DNA of 64,000 bases from CAIYRG01 sp964446945 (GCA_964446945.1 CAYUQO010000001.1:372001-436000), one strand, 5' to 3'. Positions 1 to 8,968 are shown, counted from the stretch's first letter. Program-made: numbers and translations. Notes: generated by a model from the letters alone, not told the origin.

Positions 1-1373
1 GGATCGGCGGCATTGGCATGAGCGGCATTGCCGAAGTGATGCACGAACTCGGTTATCGCGTCCAGGGATCCGATGCCGCCGACAGCGGCAACGTCAAACG
101 GCTGCGCGACCTCGGTATCCCGGTGACCATTGGGCACAGGCCCGAAAATGTCAGTGATGCGGCTGTCGTGGTGTATTCGTCTGCGGTCAAACCGGACAAT
201 CCCGAGCTTGCCACTGCGCGCGCGCATGGTTTGCCGATCGTCAGGCGCGCCGAAATGCTGGCCGAACTGATGCGCCTGAAACGCTCGGTTGCGGTTGCAG
301 GCACGCATGGCAAGACGACCACGACGACCATGGTGGCGGCGCTGTTCGAAAGCGGCGGTTTCGACCCCTCCGTCGTGAATGGCGGCATCATCAATGTGTA
401 CGGCACAAATGCCCGGCTCGGCGCCGGCGAATGGATGGTCGTCGAAGCCGACGAATCCGACGGCACCTTCCTGCGGCTGCCGGCAACGGTTGCCATCGTG
501 ACCAACGTCGATCCCGAACATCTCGATTTCTATGGCGACTTCGAAAAGGTCAAAGGGGCATTTCAGACCTTCGTCGAGAATCTGCCCTTCTACGGATTTG
601 CGGTGATGTGCGCAGATCATCCTGACGTGCAGGGGATCATCGCGCGCGTGCGGGACCGTCGGATCATCACCTATGGATTCAATCCGCAGGCCGATGCGCG
701 CGTCGTCAATGTCTCGTTCTCGGAAGGGGCGTCCCATTTCGACGTCGAGTTCCACGATCGCCGCAAGCAAACCACCACCCGGCTGGCCGGTTTGAAGCTG
801 CCGATGCCGGGTGAACACAATGTTTCCAATGCGGTGGCGGCAATTGCGGTGGCCCGCGAATTGGGCATCGGGGACGAGGCTATCAAACGCGCGCTCAATC
901 GTTTTGGCGGAGTGAAGCGTCGCTTCACCCGCGTCGGGGAGTGGAACGGCGCAGCCATCATCGACGACTATGGTCACCACCCGGTGGAAATCGCCGCCGT
1001 GCTGAAAGCCGCGCGCCAAGCCTATGCCGGCCCACTGACTGCGGTGATTCAACCGCATCGCTACACGCGGCTGCGCGATCTCTTCGACCAGTTCTGCATC
1101 TGCCTGAACAGCGCGGATACGGCGATCGTCGCGCCGGTCTATGCCGCGGGCGAAACGCCGATTCCCGGTGTGGATCGTGATGCGCTCGCCGAAGGTCTGC
1201 GCGCGCACGGACATAAGCGTGTGTTCACCATCGATGGTCCCGAAGATCTTCCCGGCATTGTCGGCCCGTTGGCCCAACCGCAGGGTGCGATCGTGTGCCT
1301 CGGCGCCGGTTCGATCTCACAATGGGCAGCGGGATTGCAGGGGGCTCTGGAACGTTACGGGGCTTCCGAATGA
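1..1373 (+). CDS. murC: UDP-N-acetylmuramate--L-alanine ligase, 5' end cut by window edge
   Basis: MurC adds L-alanine to UDP-N-acetylmuramic acid with ATP, the first amino-acid step of cytoplasmic peptidoglycan precursor synthesis. The frame is open from base 3 and reads IGGIGMSGI, which is the GIGGIGMSG nucleotide-binding start of MurC, so about ten residues are missing. Further on are the ATP-binding loop GTHGKTTTT (near bases 300-326), the EADESDGTF motif, NVDPEHLDFY and the C-terminal ligase domain with DDYGHHP. The length visible (about 456 aa) matches the family. Its stop overlaps the murB start (ATGA), indicating translational coupling in the dcw cluster. The ATG at 18 is internal, not the real start. 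Confidence 0.97.
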   Translation, partial: IGGIGMSGIAEVMHELGYRVQGSDAADSGNVKRLRDLGIPVTIGHRPENVSDAAVVVYSSAVKPDNPELATARAHGLPIVRRAEMLAELMRLKRSVAVAGTHGKTTTTTMVAALFESGGFDPSVVNGGIINVYGTNARLGAGEWMVVEADESDGTFLRLPATVAIVTNVDPEHLDFYGDFEKVKGAFQTFVENLPFYGFAVMCADHPDVQGIIARVRDRRIITYGFNPQADARVVNVSFSEGASHFDVEFHDRRKQTTTRLAGLKLPMPGEHNVSNAVAAIAVARELGIGDEAIKRALNRFGGVKRRFTRVGEWNGAAIIDDYGHHPVEIAAVLKAARQAYAGPLTAVIQPHRYTRLRDLFDQFCICLNSADTAIVAPVYAAGETPIPGVDRDALAEGLRAHGHKRVFTIDGPEDLPGIVGPLAQPQGAIVCLGAGSISQWAAGLQGALERYGASE

Positions 1374-2272
1374 ACGCATTGATCAGCCGTCTCCCCTCGG
1401 TTCGCGGCAGCTATGCCGAAGCGGCGCCGCTCAAGGACCTTGTCTGGTTTCGCGCCGCCGGTCCGGCAGACGTGCTCTTCCGTCCTGCCGATCTCAATGA
1501 CTTGCGCCAATTCATGGCGAATAAACCCGCCGATGTGCCGGTGACGGCGATTGGGGTCGGTTCCAATCTGCTGATCCGCGACGGCGGAATTCCCGGGGTC
1601 GTCATTCGGCTTCCTGCCGCATTCGGCCGTATCGAAACCATGGATGGGCACCGTATCCGGGCCGGAGCCGCAGTGCTCGATGCTGCGGTTGCCCGCGCTG
1701 CGGCCGACGCCGGCGTTGCCGGTCTGGAATTCCTGCGGGGAATTCCCGGCACCATCGGCGGCGCGTTGACGATGAATGCAGGATGCTACGGCAGCGAGAC
1801 GAAAGACATATTCGTCGAGGCGCGGGCCGTGGACGAGCGCGGAGAGTTGCGGACATTCGGCCCTCCCGAAATGGGCTTCCGCTACCGTCATTCCGATCCG
1901 CAAAACGTCATCTATGTCGATGCAATTCTGCAGGGCAAAGCCGGCGATCCAGAAGAAATCCGTGCCCGGATGGAAGCGCTTGTCGCGCAGCGCGAGAGTA
2001 CCCAGCCGGTGCGCAGCAAGACCGGCGGATCGACCTTCACCAATCCACCCGGACACAAGGCGTGGCAGTTGATCGATGATGCCGGTTGCCGCGGCATGAT
2101 GCATGGCGCAGCCCAGGTGTCGGAGAAGCACTGCAATTTCCTGATCAATACGGGCGATGCCAGCGCGTCGGATATCGAGGCGCTGGGCGAAGAAGTGCGT
2201 TCGCGGGTCAAGGCCAAATCGGGCGTGCAGCTGGAATGGGAAATCAAACGCATCGGGCGGCCGGAAACATGA
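1370..2272 (+). CDS. murB: UDP-N-acetylenolpyruvoylglucosamine reductase
   Basis: MurB is the FAD- and NADPH-dependent enzyme that reduces the enolpyruvyl group to give UDP-MurNAc. The 300-residue protein has the FAD-binding GSNLL (residues 64-68), the RGIPGTIGG loop with MNAGCYG following (about 123-141), and the catalytic serine in GGSTF (Ser221); a Glu near the C terminus (LEWEIKRIG) fits the second proton-transfer residue. I chose the ATG at 1370, which overlaps the murC stop by four bases. A longer frame begins at 1295 but its first 25 residues lie inside murC and are not MurB-like. Confidence 0.97.
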   Translation: MNALISRLPSVRGSYAEAAPLKDLVWFRAAGPADVLFRPADLNDLRQFMANKPADVPVTAIGVGSNLLIRDGGIPGVVIRLPAAFGRIETMDGHRIRAGAAVLDAAVARAAADAGVAGLEFLRGIPGTIGGALTMNAGCYGSETKDIFVEARAVDERGELRTFGPPEMGFRYRHSDPQNVIYVDAILQGKAGDPEEIRARMEALVAQRESTQPVRSKTGGSTFTNPPGHKAWQLIDDAGCRGMMHGAAQVSEKHCNFLINTGDASASDIEALGEEVRSRVKAKSGVQLEWEIKRIGRPET

Positions 2273-3198
2273 AGCGCGTTGCAGTTCTGTTGGGCGGCCG
2301 ATCGGCGGAGCGCAATGTCAGTCTCTCCTCCGGTCGTGAATGCGCGAACGCCTTGCGTGGCGAAGGATATGAAGTGGTTGAGATCGATGCCGGTCTCGAT
2401 CTGGCAGAGCGGCTGCACGAGGTCCGCCCCGACGCCGTATTCAATGCCTTGCACGGGCGGTGGGGTGAAGACGGCTGCGTGCAGGGACTGCTGGAGCTGC
2501 TGGAGATTCCCTACACCCATTCGGGTGTGCTCGCGTCCGCGCTCGCGATGCACAAGGAAAAGGCGAAGGCGGCATTTCGGGTTGCGGGTCTGCCGGTCGC
2601 CCGCAGCATCGTCGCCGACCGCAAGCGCGTCGCCACCGAGCACCAGATGGCGCGGCCTTATGTCGTCAAGCCGATCTCGGAAGGTTCGAGTGTCGGCGTG
2701 TTCATCATCCGCGAGGGCAGCAACGCGCCACCCGCGGCGCTTGCGGCGGCGGACTGGAACCTCGGCGAGTATGTGATGGTCGAAGAATATATTCCGGGGC
2801 GGGAATTGACCGTCGCGGTGATGGGCTCACAGCAGACCGGGCTGCGCGCATTGGGCGTTACCGAGATCATGGCCACCACCGGCTTCTACGATTACGACGC
2901 CAAATATGCGCCGGGAGGTTCGCGGCACGTGATTCCGGCGGAGGTTCCAGAGGCTGTGGCGCGAGAGGCCATGACGCTCGCCGAACGCGCACACGCCGCG
3001 CTGGACTGCCGGGGCGTGTCGCGCACCGACTTTCGCTACGACGACACCGATGGCGGCAGTCGGCTGGTCGTGCTGGAGGTCAATACGCAGCCCGGAATGA
3101 CCCCGACGTCGCTGGTGCCTGAGCAGGCAAAATATGTCGGCATGTCATTTGGTGCGCTGGTTCGCTGGATGGTTGAGGACGCGTCATGCGGAAGATGA
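2269..3198 (+). CDS. ddl: D-alanine--D-alanine ligase
   Basis: Makes the D-Ala-D-Ala dipeptide for the peptidoglycan pentapeptide stem, using ATP. The 309-residue protein begins MKRVAVLLGGRSAERNVSL, the typical N-terminal Ddl motif, and has NALHGRWGEDG, the HSGVLASALAMHKEKAK segment, an ATP-grasp core (VVKPISEGSSVGV) and the metal-binding C-terminal EVNTQPGMTPTS. The ATG at 2269 overlaps the murB stop by four bases; the frame continues upstream to 2086 only as overlap with murB. The position between murB and ftsQ is the usual ddlB slot of alphaproteobacterial dcw clusters. Confidence 0.97.
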   Translation: MKRVAVLLGGRSAERNVSLSSGRECANALRGEGYEVVEIDAGLDLAERLHEVRPDAVFNALHGRWGEDGCVQGLLELLEIPYTHSGVLASALAMHKEKAKAAFRVAGLPVARSIVADRKRVATEHQMARPYVVKPISEGSSVGVFIIREGSNAPPAALAAADWNLGEYVMVEEYIPGRELTVAVMGSQQTGLRALGVTEIMATTGFYDYDAKYAPGGSRHVIPAEVPEAVAREAMTLAERAHAALDCRGVSRTDFRYDDTDGGSRLVVLEVNTQPGMTPTSLVPEQAKYVGMSFGALVRWMVEDASCGR

Positions 3199-4022
3199 AG
3201 ATCAAGCGGCAGAAAGCGCCCGATGGCGCGAGACACTGGTGGTTGCGGTTCGCTCCACGGCGTCCCGTGCTGCTGCTGTCCTGTTCCCTTGCGGTCATCG
3301 CGGTGGCGGCAGGTGTGTGGCACGGGGGCTATATCGGCGCTGCAGCCGACGCGGTGGATCGCAGTATCGACCGCGAACTGGCGGCGCACGGATTTGCGGT
3401 GCGCACAGTTGCCCTTTCGGGCGAAGAACGCACCGCGGGTGATGCCGCTTACGAGGCGCTGGGCATCGAGCCCGGCGATGGGATGTTTGGTGTCGATCCC
3501 CGTGCGGCGCGTGCGCGATTGCTCGAGCTCCCCTGGGTTGGTGATGCCGAGGTGCGCCGCGTTTTTCCGGATCGGGTTTCGGTCCGCCTGATTGAGAAGC
3601 GTCCGTTTGCACTGTGGAGCAGTGCCGGATCGCTCTGGGTCGTCGAGCGATCAGGTGCGGTGATTACCGCCGCGGACAGGACCGCGTTCCCGCGGCTGCC
3701 GCTTTTGGTCGGCGAAGGGGCGCCGGATGCCGCTCCGCCGATCATCGACGCGATCGGCAAGCAGCGGGCGATTGCCGCGCGTCTCGAAGCGCTGGAGCGC
3801 ATCGGCGACCGGCGCTGGGACATCCATCTTGCCGGCGGTGTGGTGGTTCGACTCCCGGAACAGGGATGGGAAGGCCAGCTTTCCGATCTCGAAACACTGA
3901 TCGTCGAAAAGGGAGTTCTGGAGCGCGATATCGACGTGATCGACCTTCGCTATCCGGACAATTACGTGTTTAAGCTACGCAATGGTGATTCGCGGCCTGT
4001 CCCGCGCGAACGCCGCGCCTGA
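3186..4022 (+). CDS. ftsQ: Cell division protein FtsQ
   Basis: FtsQ is a bitopic inner-membrane divisome protein that links early FtsZ-ring proteins to the septal synthesis machinery through FtsB/FtsL. The 278-residue protein has a basic cytoplasmic tail, one membrane segment at about residues 28-50 (VLLLSCSLAVIAVAAGVW), then a POTRA domain (LGIEPGDGMFGVD...LPWVGDAEVRRVFPDRVSVRLIEKRP, with the pieces given here separately) and the FtsQ beta domain ending in VIDLRYPDNYVFK. It starts 13 bases inside ddl; a second ATG at 3195 is possible. It sits directly before ftsA, as expected. Confidence 0.95.
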   Translation: MRKMKIKRQKAPDGARHWWLRFAPRRPVLLLSCSLAVIAVAAGVWHGGYIGAAADAVDRSIDRELAAHGFAVRTVALSGEERTAGDAAYEALGIEPGDGMFGVDPRAARARLLELPWVGDAEVRRVFPDRVSVRLIEKRPFALWSSAGSLWVVERSGAVITAADRTAFPRLPLLVGEGAPDAAPPIIDAIGKQRAIAARLEALERIGDRRWDIHLAGGVVVRLPEQGWEGQLSDLETLIVEKGVLERDIDVIDLRYPDNYVFKLRNGDSRPVPRERRA

Positions 4023-4037
4023 GTACAGGGGTCGTTG

Positions 4038-5330
4038 ATGGGGGAAGTATTTCGTATACGGAGCAATGGCCGGCAGAACGGCGCAAGGTCTTCCGCACCG
4101 CGCGGCGGCGTGATCGCCGCACTGGATGTTGGTTCATCGAAGGTTATCTGCATCATCGGCCGGGTGGAGCAGGGCGGAATTCGCGTGCTCGGTTCGGCTG
4201 TGCGCGAATCGCGCGGAATACGCTCGGGAACCGTGGTCAATCTCGATCTTGCGGAACAGTCGATCGGCGAAACCGTCGAAGCGGCTGAGGAACTTGCGGA
4301 TCAGCGCGTGCAGGACGTCCTTCTGTCCGTGCAGTGCGGCCACCCGAAAAGCATCAACGCGCGCGCGGAGGCGGCCGGAGCGAATGTGGTCGTCAGCGAT
4401 GCGCATCTTCGGATGCTGCTGGCAGATGCGAAGAATCGCTGCCGCGAGGACGGACTCGAATCGATTCAGGCTGCGCCGACGGAATATGTCGTCGATCAGA
4501 CGCGCGGCATCTCCGATCCGCGCAATATGGTGTGCGATCGCCTCGGCGTGGCGGTGCATGCGGTCGCGGTCCGCTCGGCGCCGCTGCAGAATCTCCGGCT
4601 TGCCGTCGAACGCCGCCAGCTCACGATTTCACGCCAGCTCTTCGCGCCTTACGCCAGCGCGATCGCAACGCTCACGCCCGATGAGATGTCGCTCGGCGTG
4701 ACCCTGATCGACATGGGCGCGGGCTGCACGTCGGTCTGTGTCTTCCGCGATAATGCGCTGGTGCACGCCGATACGCTCGCTGCCGGCGGCATGGATGTCA
4801 CCAAGGACATCGCATTCATGCTGTCCACGCCACTTGCGGCTGCAGAACGGATCAAGACGCTTTACGGATCGGCGCTTGGCGAAACGGATTCGGGCGACGA
4901 CCTGATCGAAGTGCCGCTGATGGGCGAGGAGGGCGAGCGCGCCAACACGCGGGTGCGCCGCGCGCATGTCGGCAAGATCATCCGCGCCCGGATCGAGGAT
5001 GTTTTCGCAAGCATTCGCGACCGTCTGGAAAAATCGGGATTCGATGTTTCCGCCGGCCGGCGCGCCGTGTTGACCGGAGGCGCGTCCCAGCTTGCCGGGG
5101 TGCGCGATGTTGCGGCGGGGATTTTAAACAAGCAGGTGCGGCTCGGAATTCCGCAAAGTTTTCCCGGTCTCGCTGCTTCCTGCACCGGCCCGGGCTGCGC
5201 CACGGCCATCGGCCTTCTCATTTCAGCCGCCACCACGGAGGCGGAGTCGACCGATCCAACTGCGCCTGCCATTGCCCCGCCGCCGCGCAATGGCATCACC
5301 CAATGGATCACGGAAAGATTTTTCGGATGA
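4038..5330 (+). CDS. ftsA: Cell division protein FtsA
   Basis: Actin-like ATPase that tethers FtsZ filaments to the membrane. The 430-residue protein shows the phosphate-1 motif ALDVGSSKVICIIG, the FtsA-specific 1C subdomain, phosphate-2 (LIDMGAGCTSVCVF) and adenosine (VLTGGASQLAGV) motifs. The C terminus NGITQWITERFFG is the amphipathic membrane-targeting helix. The ATG at 4038 is preceded by AGGGG at 4027-4031; a TTG immediately before it (4035) would add one residue. The gene follows ftsQ by 15 bases. Confidence 0.96.
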   Translation: MGEVFRIRSNGRQNGARSSAPRGGVIAALDVGSSKVICIIGRVEQGGIRVLGSAVRESRGIRSGTVVNLDLAEQSIGETVEAAEELADQRVQDVLLSVQCGHPKSINARAEAAGANVVVSDAHLRMLLADAKNRCREDGLESIQAAPTEYVVDQTRGISDPRNMVCDRLGVAVHAVAVRSAPLQNLRLAVERRQLTISRQLFAPYASAIATLTPDEMSLGVTLIDMGAGCTSVCVFRDNALVHADTLAAGGMDVTKDIAFMLSTPLAAAERIKTLYGSALGETDSGDDLIEVPLMGEEGERANTRVRRAHVGKIIRARIEDVFASIRDRLEKSGFDVSAGRRAVLTGGASQLAGVRDVAAGILNKQVRLGIPQSFPGLAASCTGPGCATAIGLLISAATTEAESTDPTAPAIAPPPRNGITQWITERFFG

Positions 5331-5386
5331 CGCACATTCGCATCGACCACGCATCATCCCGCAACTTCGAAGCATCGCTTCGCCAC

Positions 5387-5393
5387 AGGAGGG
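5387..5393 (+). promoter_or_regulatory. Strong Shine-Dalgarno site fixing the ftsZ start
   Basis: AGGAGGG lies seven bases before the ATG at 5401. It decides between that start and upstream in-frame starts (frame open from 5272, overlapping ftsA). It is the strongest ribosome site in the dcw segment, which fits the need for FtsZ in large molar excess over FtsA. Confidence 0.85.
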
Positions 5394-5400
5394 CTTTGCC

Positions 5401-6942
5401 ATGACGATCAATTTCCAGATGGCTGAGGAAAAAGAGGCCAAAGAACTCAAGCCGCGGATCACCGTGCTCGGAGTCGGTGGCGCCGGCGGCAATGCCGTCA
5501 ACAACATGATCAATGCACGTCTGGAAGGCGTCAGCTTTATCGTCGCCAATACGGACGCACAGGCGCTGCTCCTGTCAAAGGCGGAGCGCAGAATACAGCT
5601 TGGCGCTGAACTGACGCAGGGATTGGGAGCCGGAGCAAAGCCGGAAGTCGGCCAGGGCGCCGCCACGGAATCTCTGCCCGAAATTCTCGATGCGGTTGCC
5701 GGGTCGCATATGGTGTTCATCACCGCCGGGATGGGCGGTGGAACGGGTACCGGCGCCGCTCCGGTGATTGCGCGAGCCGTTCGTGAGCAGGGAATTCTGA
5801 CGGTCGGAGTCGTGACCAAGCCATTTCACTTCGAAGGCGAGCGGCGCATGCGCGTCGCCGAACGCGGCATCGAAGAAATGCAGAACCATGTCGATACGCT
5901 CATCATCATCCCCAACCAGAACCTGTTCCGGGTCGCGAATGAACGCACCACCTTCGCCCAGGCCTTTGCCATGGCCGACGACGTGCTGCACTCCGGCGTT
6001 CGCGGCGTCACCGACCTGATCGTCATGCCGGGGCTGATCAATCGCGATTTCGCCGACATCAAGACGGTCATGTCGGAAATGGGCAAAGCGATGATGGGGA
6101 CGGGCGAAATGCAGGGCGAGGGCCGCGCGCTGAAAGCCGCGGAAGCCGCGATTTCGAATCCACTGCTGGATGATGTTTCCATGAAAGGCGCACGCGCGGT
6201 ACTGATCAACGTCACCGGCGGTCCGGACCTGATGCTGTTCGAGGTTGACGAGGCGGTGAACCGGATTCGCGCGGAAGTCGACGGTGATGCAAATATCCTG
6301 TTCGGCAGCGCCTTGTCCGAAGACATGGAGGGCCGGGTGCGCGTATCTGTCGTGGCCACCGGCATCGACGCCGAACAGGCCCGTCAGGCAAACAACGTCC
6401 AGAAATTCCCCGGGCGGCGCAAACCTGCCGAACCAGCGGCCGCGGAACTGGAGGAGACGGAGTTTGCCGTGTCTCAAGAGGCTCAACCGGAGACACTCAC
6501 AATTCTGTCGCAGGAAGCAGCTGCGGATGCGGAGCTCGCTCCCGAAATGGATGAACCGATGATTTTGGGCGGTGCGGATTCGCCGGTGATCACCGAAACG
6601 CTGCCGCGTTCCTTTATTCCAGCCACGCCGGCACCGGTGGTGCAGGAACGGCCTAAGCGGCGCGTTTTCGGTCTCTTCGGAGGGCGCAAACGGGAGGAGA
6701 CACCCGTGCCAAGGGAGCCCCGTTTTGACATCCGGAAATCCCCGGACAGCGATGTGTTTCGTGAAGACGTCCGGACCAACGCGGCCGCTTTGACACTCCA
6801 GCGCGGAAATGGCTCTGCTGATTTGTCCCCGCCGGTTCCGAGAGAGCGCAATCTGAAACCAAGTCCTGACGATTTGTTCGCCAATGCCGGCGAGAATTTT
6901 GAGATACCGGCATTTTTGAGGCGGCAAAAAACCGGGTCCTGA
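5401..6942 (+). CDS. ftsZ: Cell division protein FtsZ
   Basis: Tubulin-like GTPase forming the cytokinetic ring. The 513-residue protein carries GVGGAGGNAVNNM, the tubulin signature GGGTGTGAAP, the T7 loop NRDFADIKTVMSEMG and the conserved C-terminal peptide FEIPAFLRRQ that binds FtsA and other partners. Between the globular domain (to about residue 335) and that peptide is a roughly 165-residue, Glu/Pro-rich variable linker, long as in Caulobacter-like alphaproteobacteria. The stop shares one base with the lpxC start (TGATG), so lpxC is probably translated by coupling. Confidence 0.98.
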   Translation: MTINFQMAEEKEAKELKPRITVLGVGGAGGNAVNNMINARLEGVSFIVANTDAQALLLSKAERRIQLGAELTQGLGAGAKPEVGQGAATESLPEILDAVAGSHMVFITAGMGGGTGTGAAPVIARAVREQGILTVGVVTKPFHFEGERRMRVAERGIEEMQNHVDTLIIIPNQNLFRVANERTTFAQAFAMADDVLHSGVRGVTDLIVMPGLINRDFADIKTVMSEMGKAMMGTGEMQGEGRALKAAEAAISNPLLDDVSMKGARAVLINVTGGPDLMLFEVDEAVNRIRAEVDGDANILFGSALSEDMEGRVRVSVVATGIDAEQARQANNVQKFPGRRKPAEPAAAELEETEFAVSQEAQPETLTILSQEAAADAELAPEMDEPMILGGADSPVITETLPRSFIPATPAPVVQERPKRRVFGLFGGRKREETPVPREPRFDIRKSPDSDVFREDVRTNAAALTLQRGNGSADLSPPVPRERNLKPSPDDLFANAGENFEIPAFLRRQKTGS

Positions 6943-7796
6943 TGGCCGCACGCCGCACGATCGCCCGTGAAATTGCGGTCGAAGGTGTCGCGCTGCATGC
7001 CGGGGTCGCGGTTAAAATGCGTATTCGTCCCGCTGCAGACCGGTCGGGCGTCCGGTTTTGCCGCAGCGACCTGCCACAGCGTCCTGTCATTGCGGCGGTC
7101 TGGAGCAACGTCGTTGATTCGCGCTTCGCAACGGTCATCGCCGAGAACGGCGCTTCCGTCGGAGTGACCGAGCACCTGTTGGCAGCGCTTTCAGCCGCCG
7201 GCATCGACGATTGCCTGATCGAATTGGACGGTCCCGAACCGCCCTTCCTCGATGGTGACGCACTGTCATTTTTGCTGTTATTGGATCAGGCCGGCATGCG
7301 CGAGCTGGATGCTAGACGTGACACGGTTGTGGTGCGGCGGCCAGTCACAGTTCGCACGGTCGAGGCAAGCGCAAGTCTGCTGCCATCGGCAGAGACCGAG
7401 TTCCGGTTTGATATCGATTTTGCCGGAACCGTCATCGGCCACCAGGCATTCGAGTGCAGGTTTAACGAAGCGACATTCCGGCGGGACATCGCTCCGGCAA
7501 GAACTTTCGGCTTCCTGAACCAGGCCGAGGCATTGCGCCGGGCCGGTTTTGCCCGTGGGGCCAGTTTGGACAACACGCTCGTGATCGATGGTGATCGCGT
7601 CTGCAATCCCGAAAAGCAGCGCTTCCACGACGAGTTTGTCCGCCACAAAATTCTCGACGCGATCGGCGACATGAAGCTTGCGGGCGCCCCGCTCATCGCC
7701 CGCTTTGAAGGGCACCGATCCAGTCACGCGCTGAACGCCGCGGTTCTCCGGCAGCTTTTCGCCGACCCCGAAAATTACGCGTGTATTGCGGGCTAA
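6942..7796 (+). CDS. lpxC: UDP-3-O-acyl-N-acetylglucosamine deacetylase
   Basis: Zinc metalloamidase that catalyses the committed step of lipid A synthesis. The 284-residue protein has the first zinc ligand in TEHLLAAL (His78), DGPEPPFLDGDA after it, the HKxxDxxGD zinc motif (RHKILDAIGD) and the C-terminal catalytic His in GHRSSHALN. It is slightly shorter than the usual 300 residues. It overlaps ftsZ by one base and is followed by two palindromic repeats (7797-7841 and 7858-7895) that probably end the transcript. Confidence 0.95.
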   Translation: MAARRTIAREIAVEGVALHAGVAVKMRIRPAADRSGVRFCRSDLPQRPVIAAVWSNVVDSRFATVIAENGASVGVTEHLLAALSAAGIDDCLIELDGPEPPFLDGDALSFLLLLDQAGMRELDARRDTVVVRRPVTVRTVEASASLLPSAETEFRFDIDFAGTVIGHQAFECRFNEATFRRDIAPARTFGFLNQAEALRRAGFARGASLDNTLVIDGDRVCNPEKQRFHDEFVRHKILDAIGDMKLAGAPLIARFEGHRSSHALNAAVLRQLFADPENYACIAG

Positions 7797-7841
7797 AGCG
7801 CAATCCGGCGAAGTGTAAGCGGTTCGCCGGCAGATTGCGCG
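7797..7841 (+). repeat. 45-bp dispersed palindrome, copy 1
   Basis: Begins on the base after the lpxC stop. It starts AGCGCAATCC and ends GATTGCGC, so the ends pair, with an inner GGCGAA/TTCGCC arm. The reverse complement of bases 46953-46997 is identical at 42 of 45 positions. It is intergenic and adjacent to a stop codon in both places, so a transcription-termination or mRNA-stability role is likely. No U-run follows. Confidence 0.85.
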
Positions 7842-7857
7842 ACAATCAAAGGAATCT

Positions 7858-7895
7858 AGGGCATGATCCGATTCCGTTTAATCGGATCATGCCCT
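7858..7895 (+). repeat. Perfect 16-bp stem palindrome between lpxC and bamD
   Basis: Arm AGGGCATGATCCGATT (7858-7873), six-base loop CCGTTT, and the exact reverse complement (7880-7895). GCATGATCCGAT-type palindromes are common intergenic repeats in alphaproteobacteria. With no U-run it is not a classical intrinsic terminator, but it would form a very stable RNA hairpin between lpxC and bamD. Confidence 0.8.
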
Positions 7896-7975
7896 GGTGA
7901 CCATTAGCCGTCTGGACCACCACCCGCCACCAATGGCATAAGACGCAGCGTCGCAGCAGTTTTGGTTGCAAACCT

Positions 7976-8854
7976 ATGTCTCTGAAGTCCTTGTCGAAAT
8001 CCGATACTACTCCGGCCCCGAAATCGGTGCGGCGGGCGGTCGTCAGGATCACGGTCGCTGCAGTGCTCGGGGCAAGTGTCATTGCGCTCTCCGGATGTTC
8101 ATCAGACGACCAGATGTCGGCGCAATATGTCGAGCGCCCGATCGAGCAGATTTATGCCGACGCCTGGAAGCTCATCGACAGACAGGACTGGCTGAATGCC
8201 GGTCGGCAGTTTGACGAGGTCGAGCGGCAGCACCCCTATTCGGTCTGGGCCCGCCGCGCGATCCTGATGTCGGCATTCTGTTATTACGAGGGCAATCGCT
8301 ATCAGGATGCGATCGATGCGTCGTCGCGCTTCATCCAGCTGCATCCGGGCAATAAGGATGTCCCTTACGCCTATTACCTCAAGGCGATTTCGCTGTATGA
8401 GCAGATCGCCGACGTCAACCACGATCAGGGTAAGACCGAGGAGGCGCTGACCGCGCTTCAGGATCTGGTGCAGCGGTATCCCGACACGGAATATGCCCGC
8501 GATGCGCGGCTGAAGATGGATCTCGCGCGCGATCACCTCGCCGGGCGCGAGATGACGATCGGCCGATTTTATCTGCGGAACGGCGATTACATTGCGGCCA
8601 TCAATCGCTTTCGCACTGTGGTGGACAAATACCAGACAACGTCGCATGCGCCGGAAGCTCTGGAACGGCTCACGGAAGCCTATCTGGCGCTCGGGATTGT
8701 CAAGGAAGCCCAGACCTCGGCCGCCGTCCTTGGATTCAACTACCCCGGCAGCGACTGGTATATGGACGCCTATAATCTGCTGACCAACCAGAATCTCGCG
8801 CCCGAGGAAGACAAGCAATCCTGGATCAGCAAGGCTTATCACGCGGTATTCTAG
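7976..8854 (+). CDS. bamD: Outer membrane protein assembly lipoprotein BamD
   Basis: BamD (ComL/YfiO) is the essential lipoprotein partner of BamA in inserting beta-barrel proteins into the outer membrane. The 292-residue protein has a basic N terminus, a hydrophobic segment and the lipobox LSGC with Cys41, then about five TPR repeats (for example PYSVWARRAILMSAFCYYEG, PGNKDVPYAYYLKAISLYEQ, AINRFRTVVDKYQTT). The position between lpxC and recN is conserved in alphaproteobacteria. Confidence 0.95.
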   Translation: MSLKSLSKSDTTPAPKSVRRAVVRITVAAVLGASVIALSGCSSDDQMSAQYVERPIEQIYADAWKLIDRQDWLNAGRQFDEVERQHPYSVWARRAILMSAFCYYEGNRYQDAIDASSRFIQLHPGNKDVPYAYYLKAISLYEQIADVNHDQGKTEEALTALQDLVQRYPDTEYARDARLKMDLARDHLAGREMTIGRFYLRNGDYIAAINRFRTVVDKYQTTSHAPEALERLTEAYLALGIVKEAQTSAAVLGFNYPGSDWYMDAYNLLTNQNLAPEEDKQSWISKAYHAVF

Positions 8855-8920
8855 CCTTCGCCGAATCGCGCAGGAGATAACCGCGCGCGGCAAGGCGATC
8901 GTGATCCGCGCGAGAGGCGG

Positions 8921-8968
8921 GGAGGGGCAGCAATGTGCGACATAGTGTCGATTTGTCCCCCATGCTGA
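8921..8968 (+). promoter_or_regulatory. Shine-Dalgarno and possible leader ORF before recN
   Basis: GGAGGGG at 8921-8927 precedes both an ATG at 8933 and the GTG at 8935. The ATG opens an 11-codon frame (MCDIVSICPPC, stop TGA at 8966-8968) whose end overlaps the ATG at 8962, the homology-favoured recN start. Either the GTG at 8935 is the recN start, or the short ORF couples translation into recN. Confidence 0.4.
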
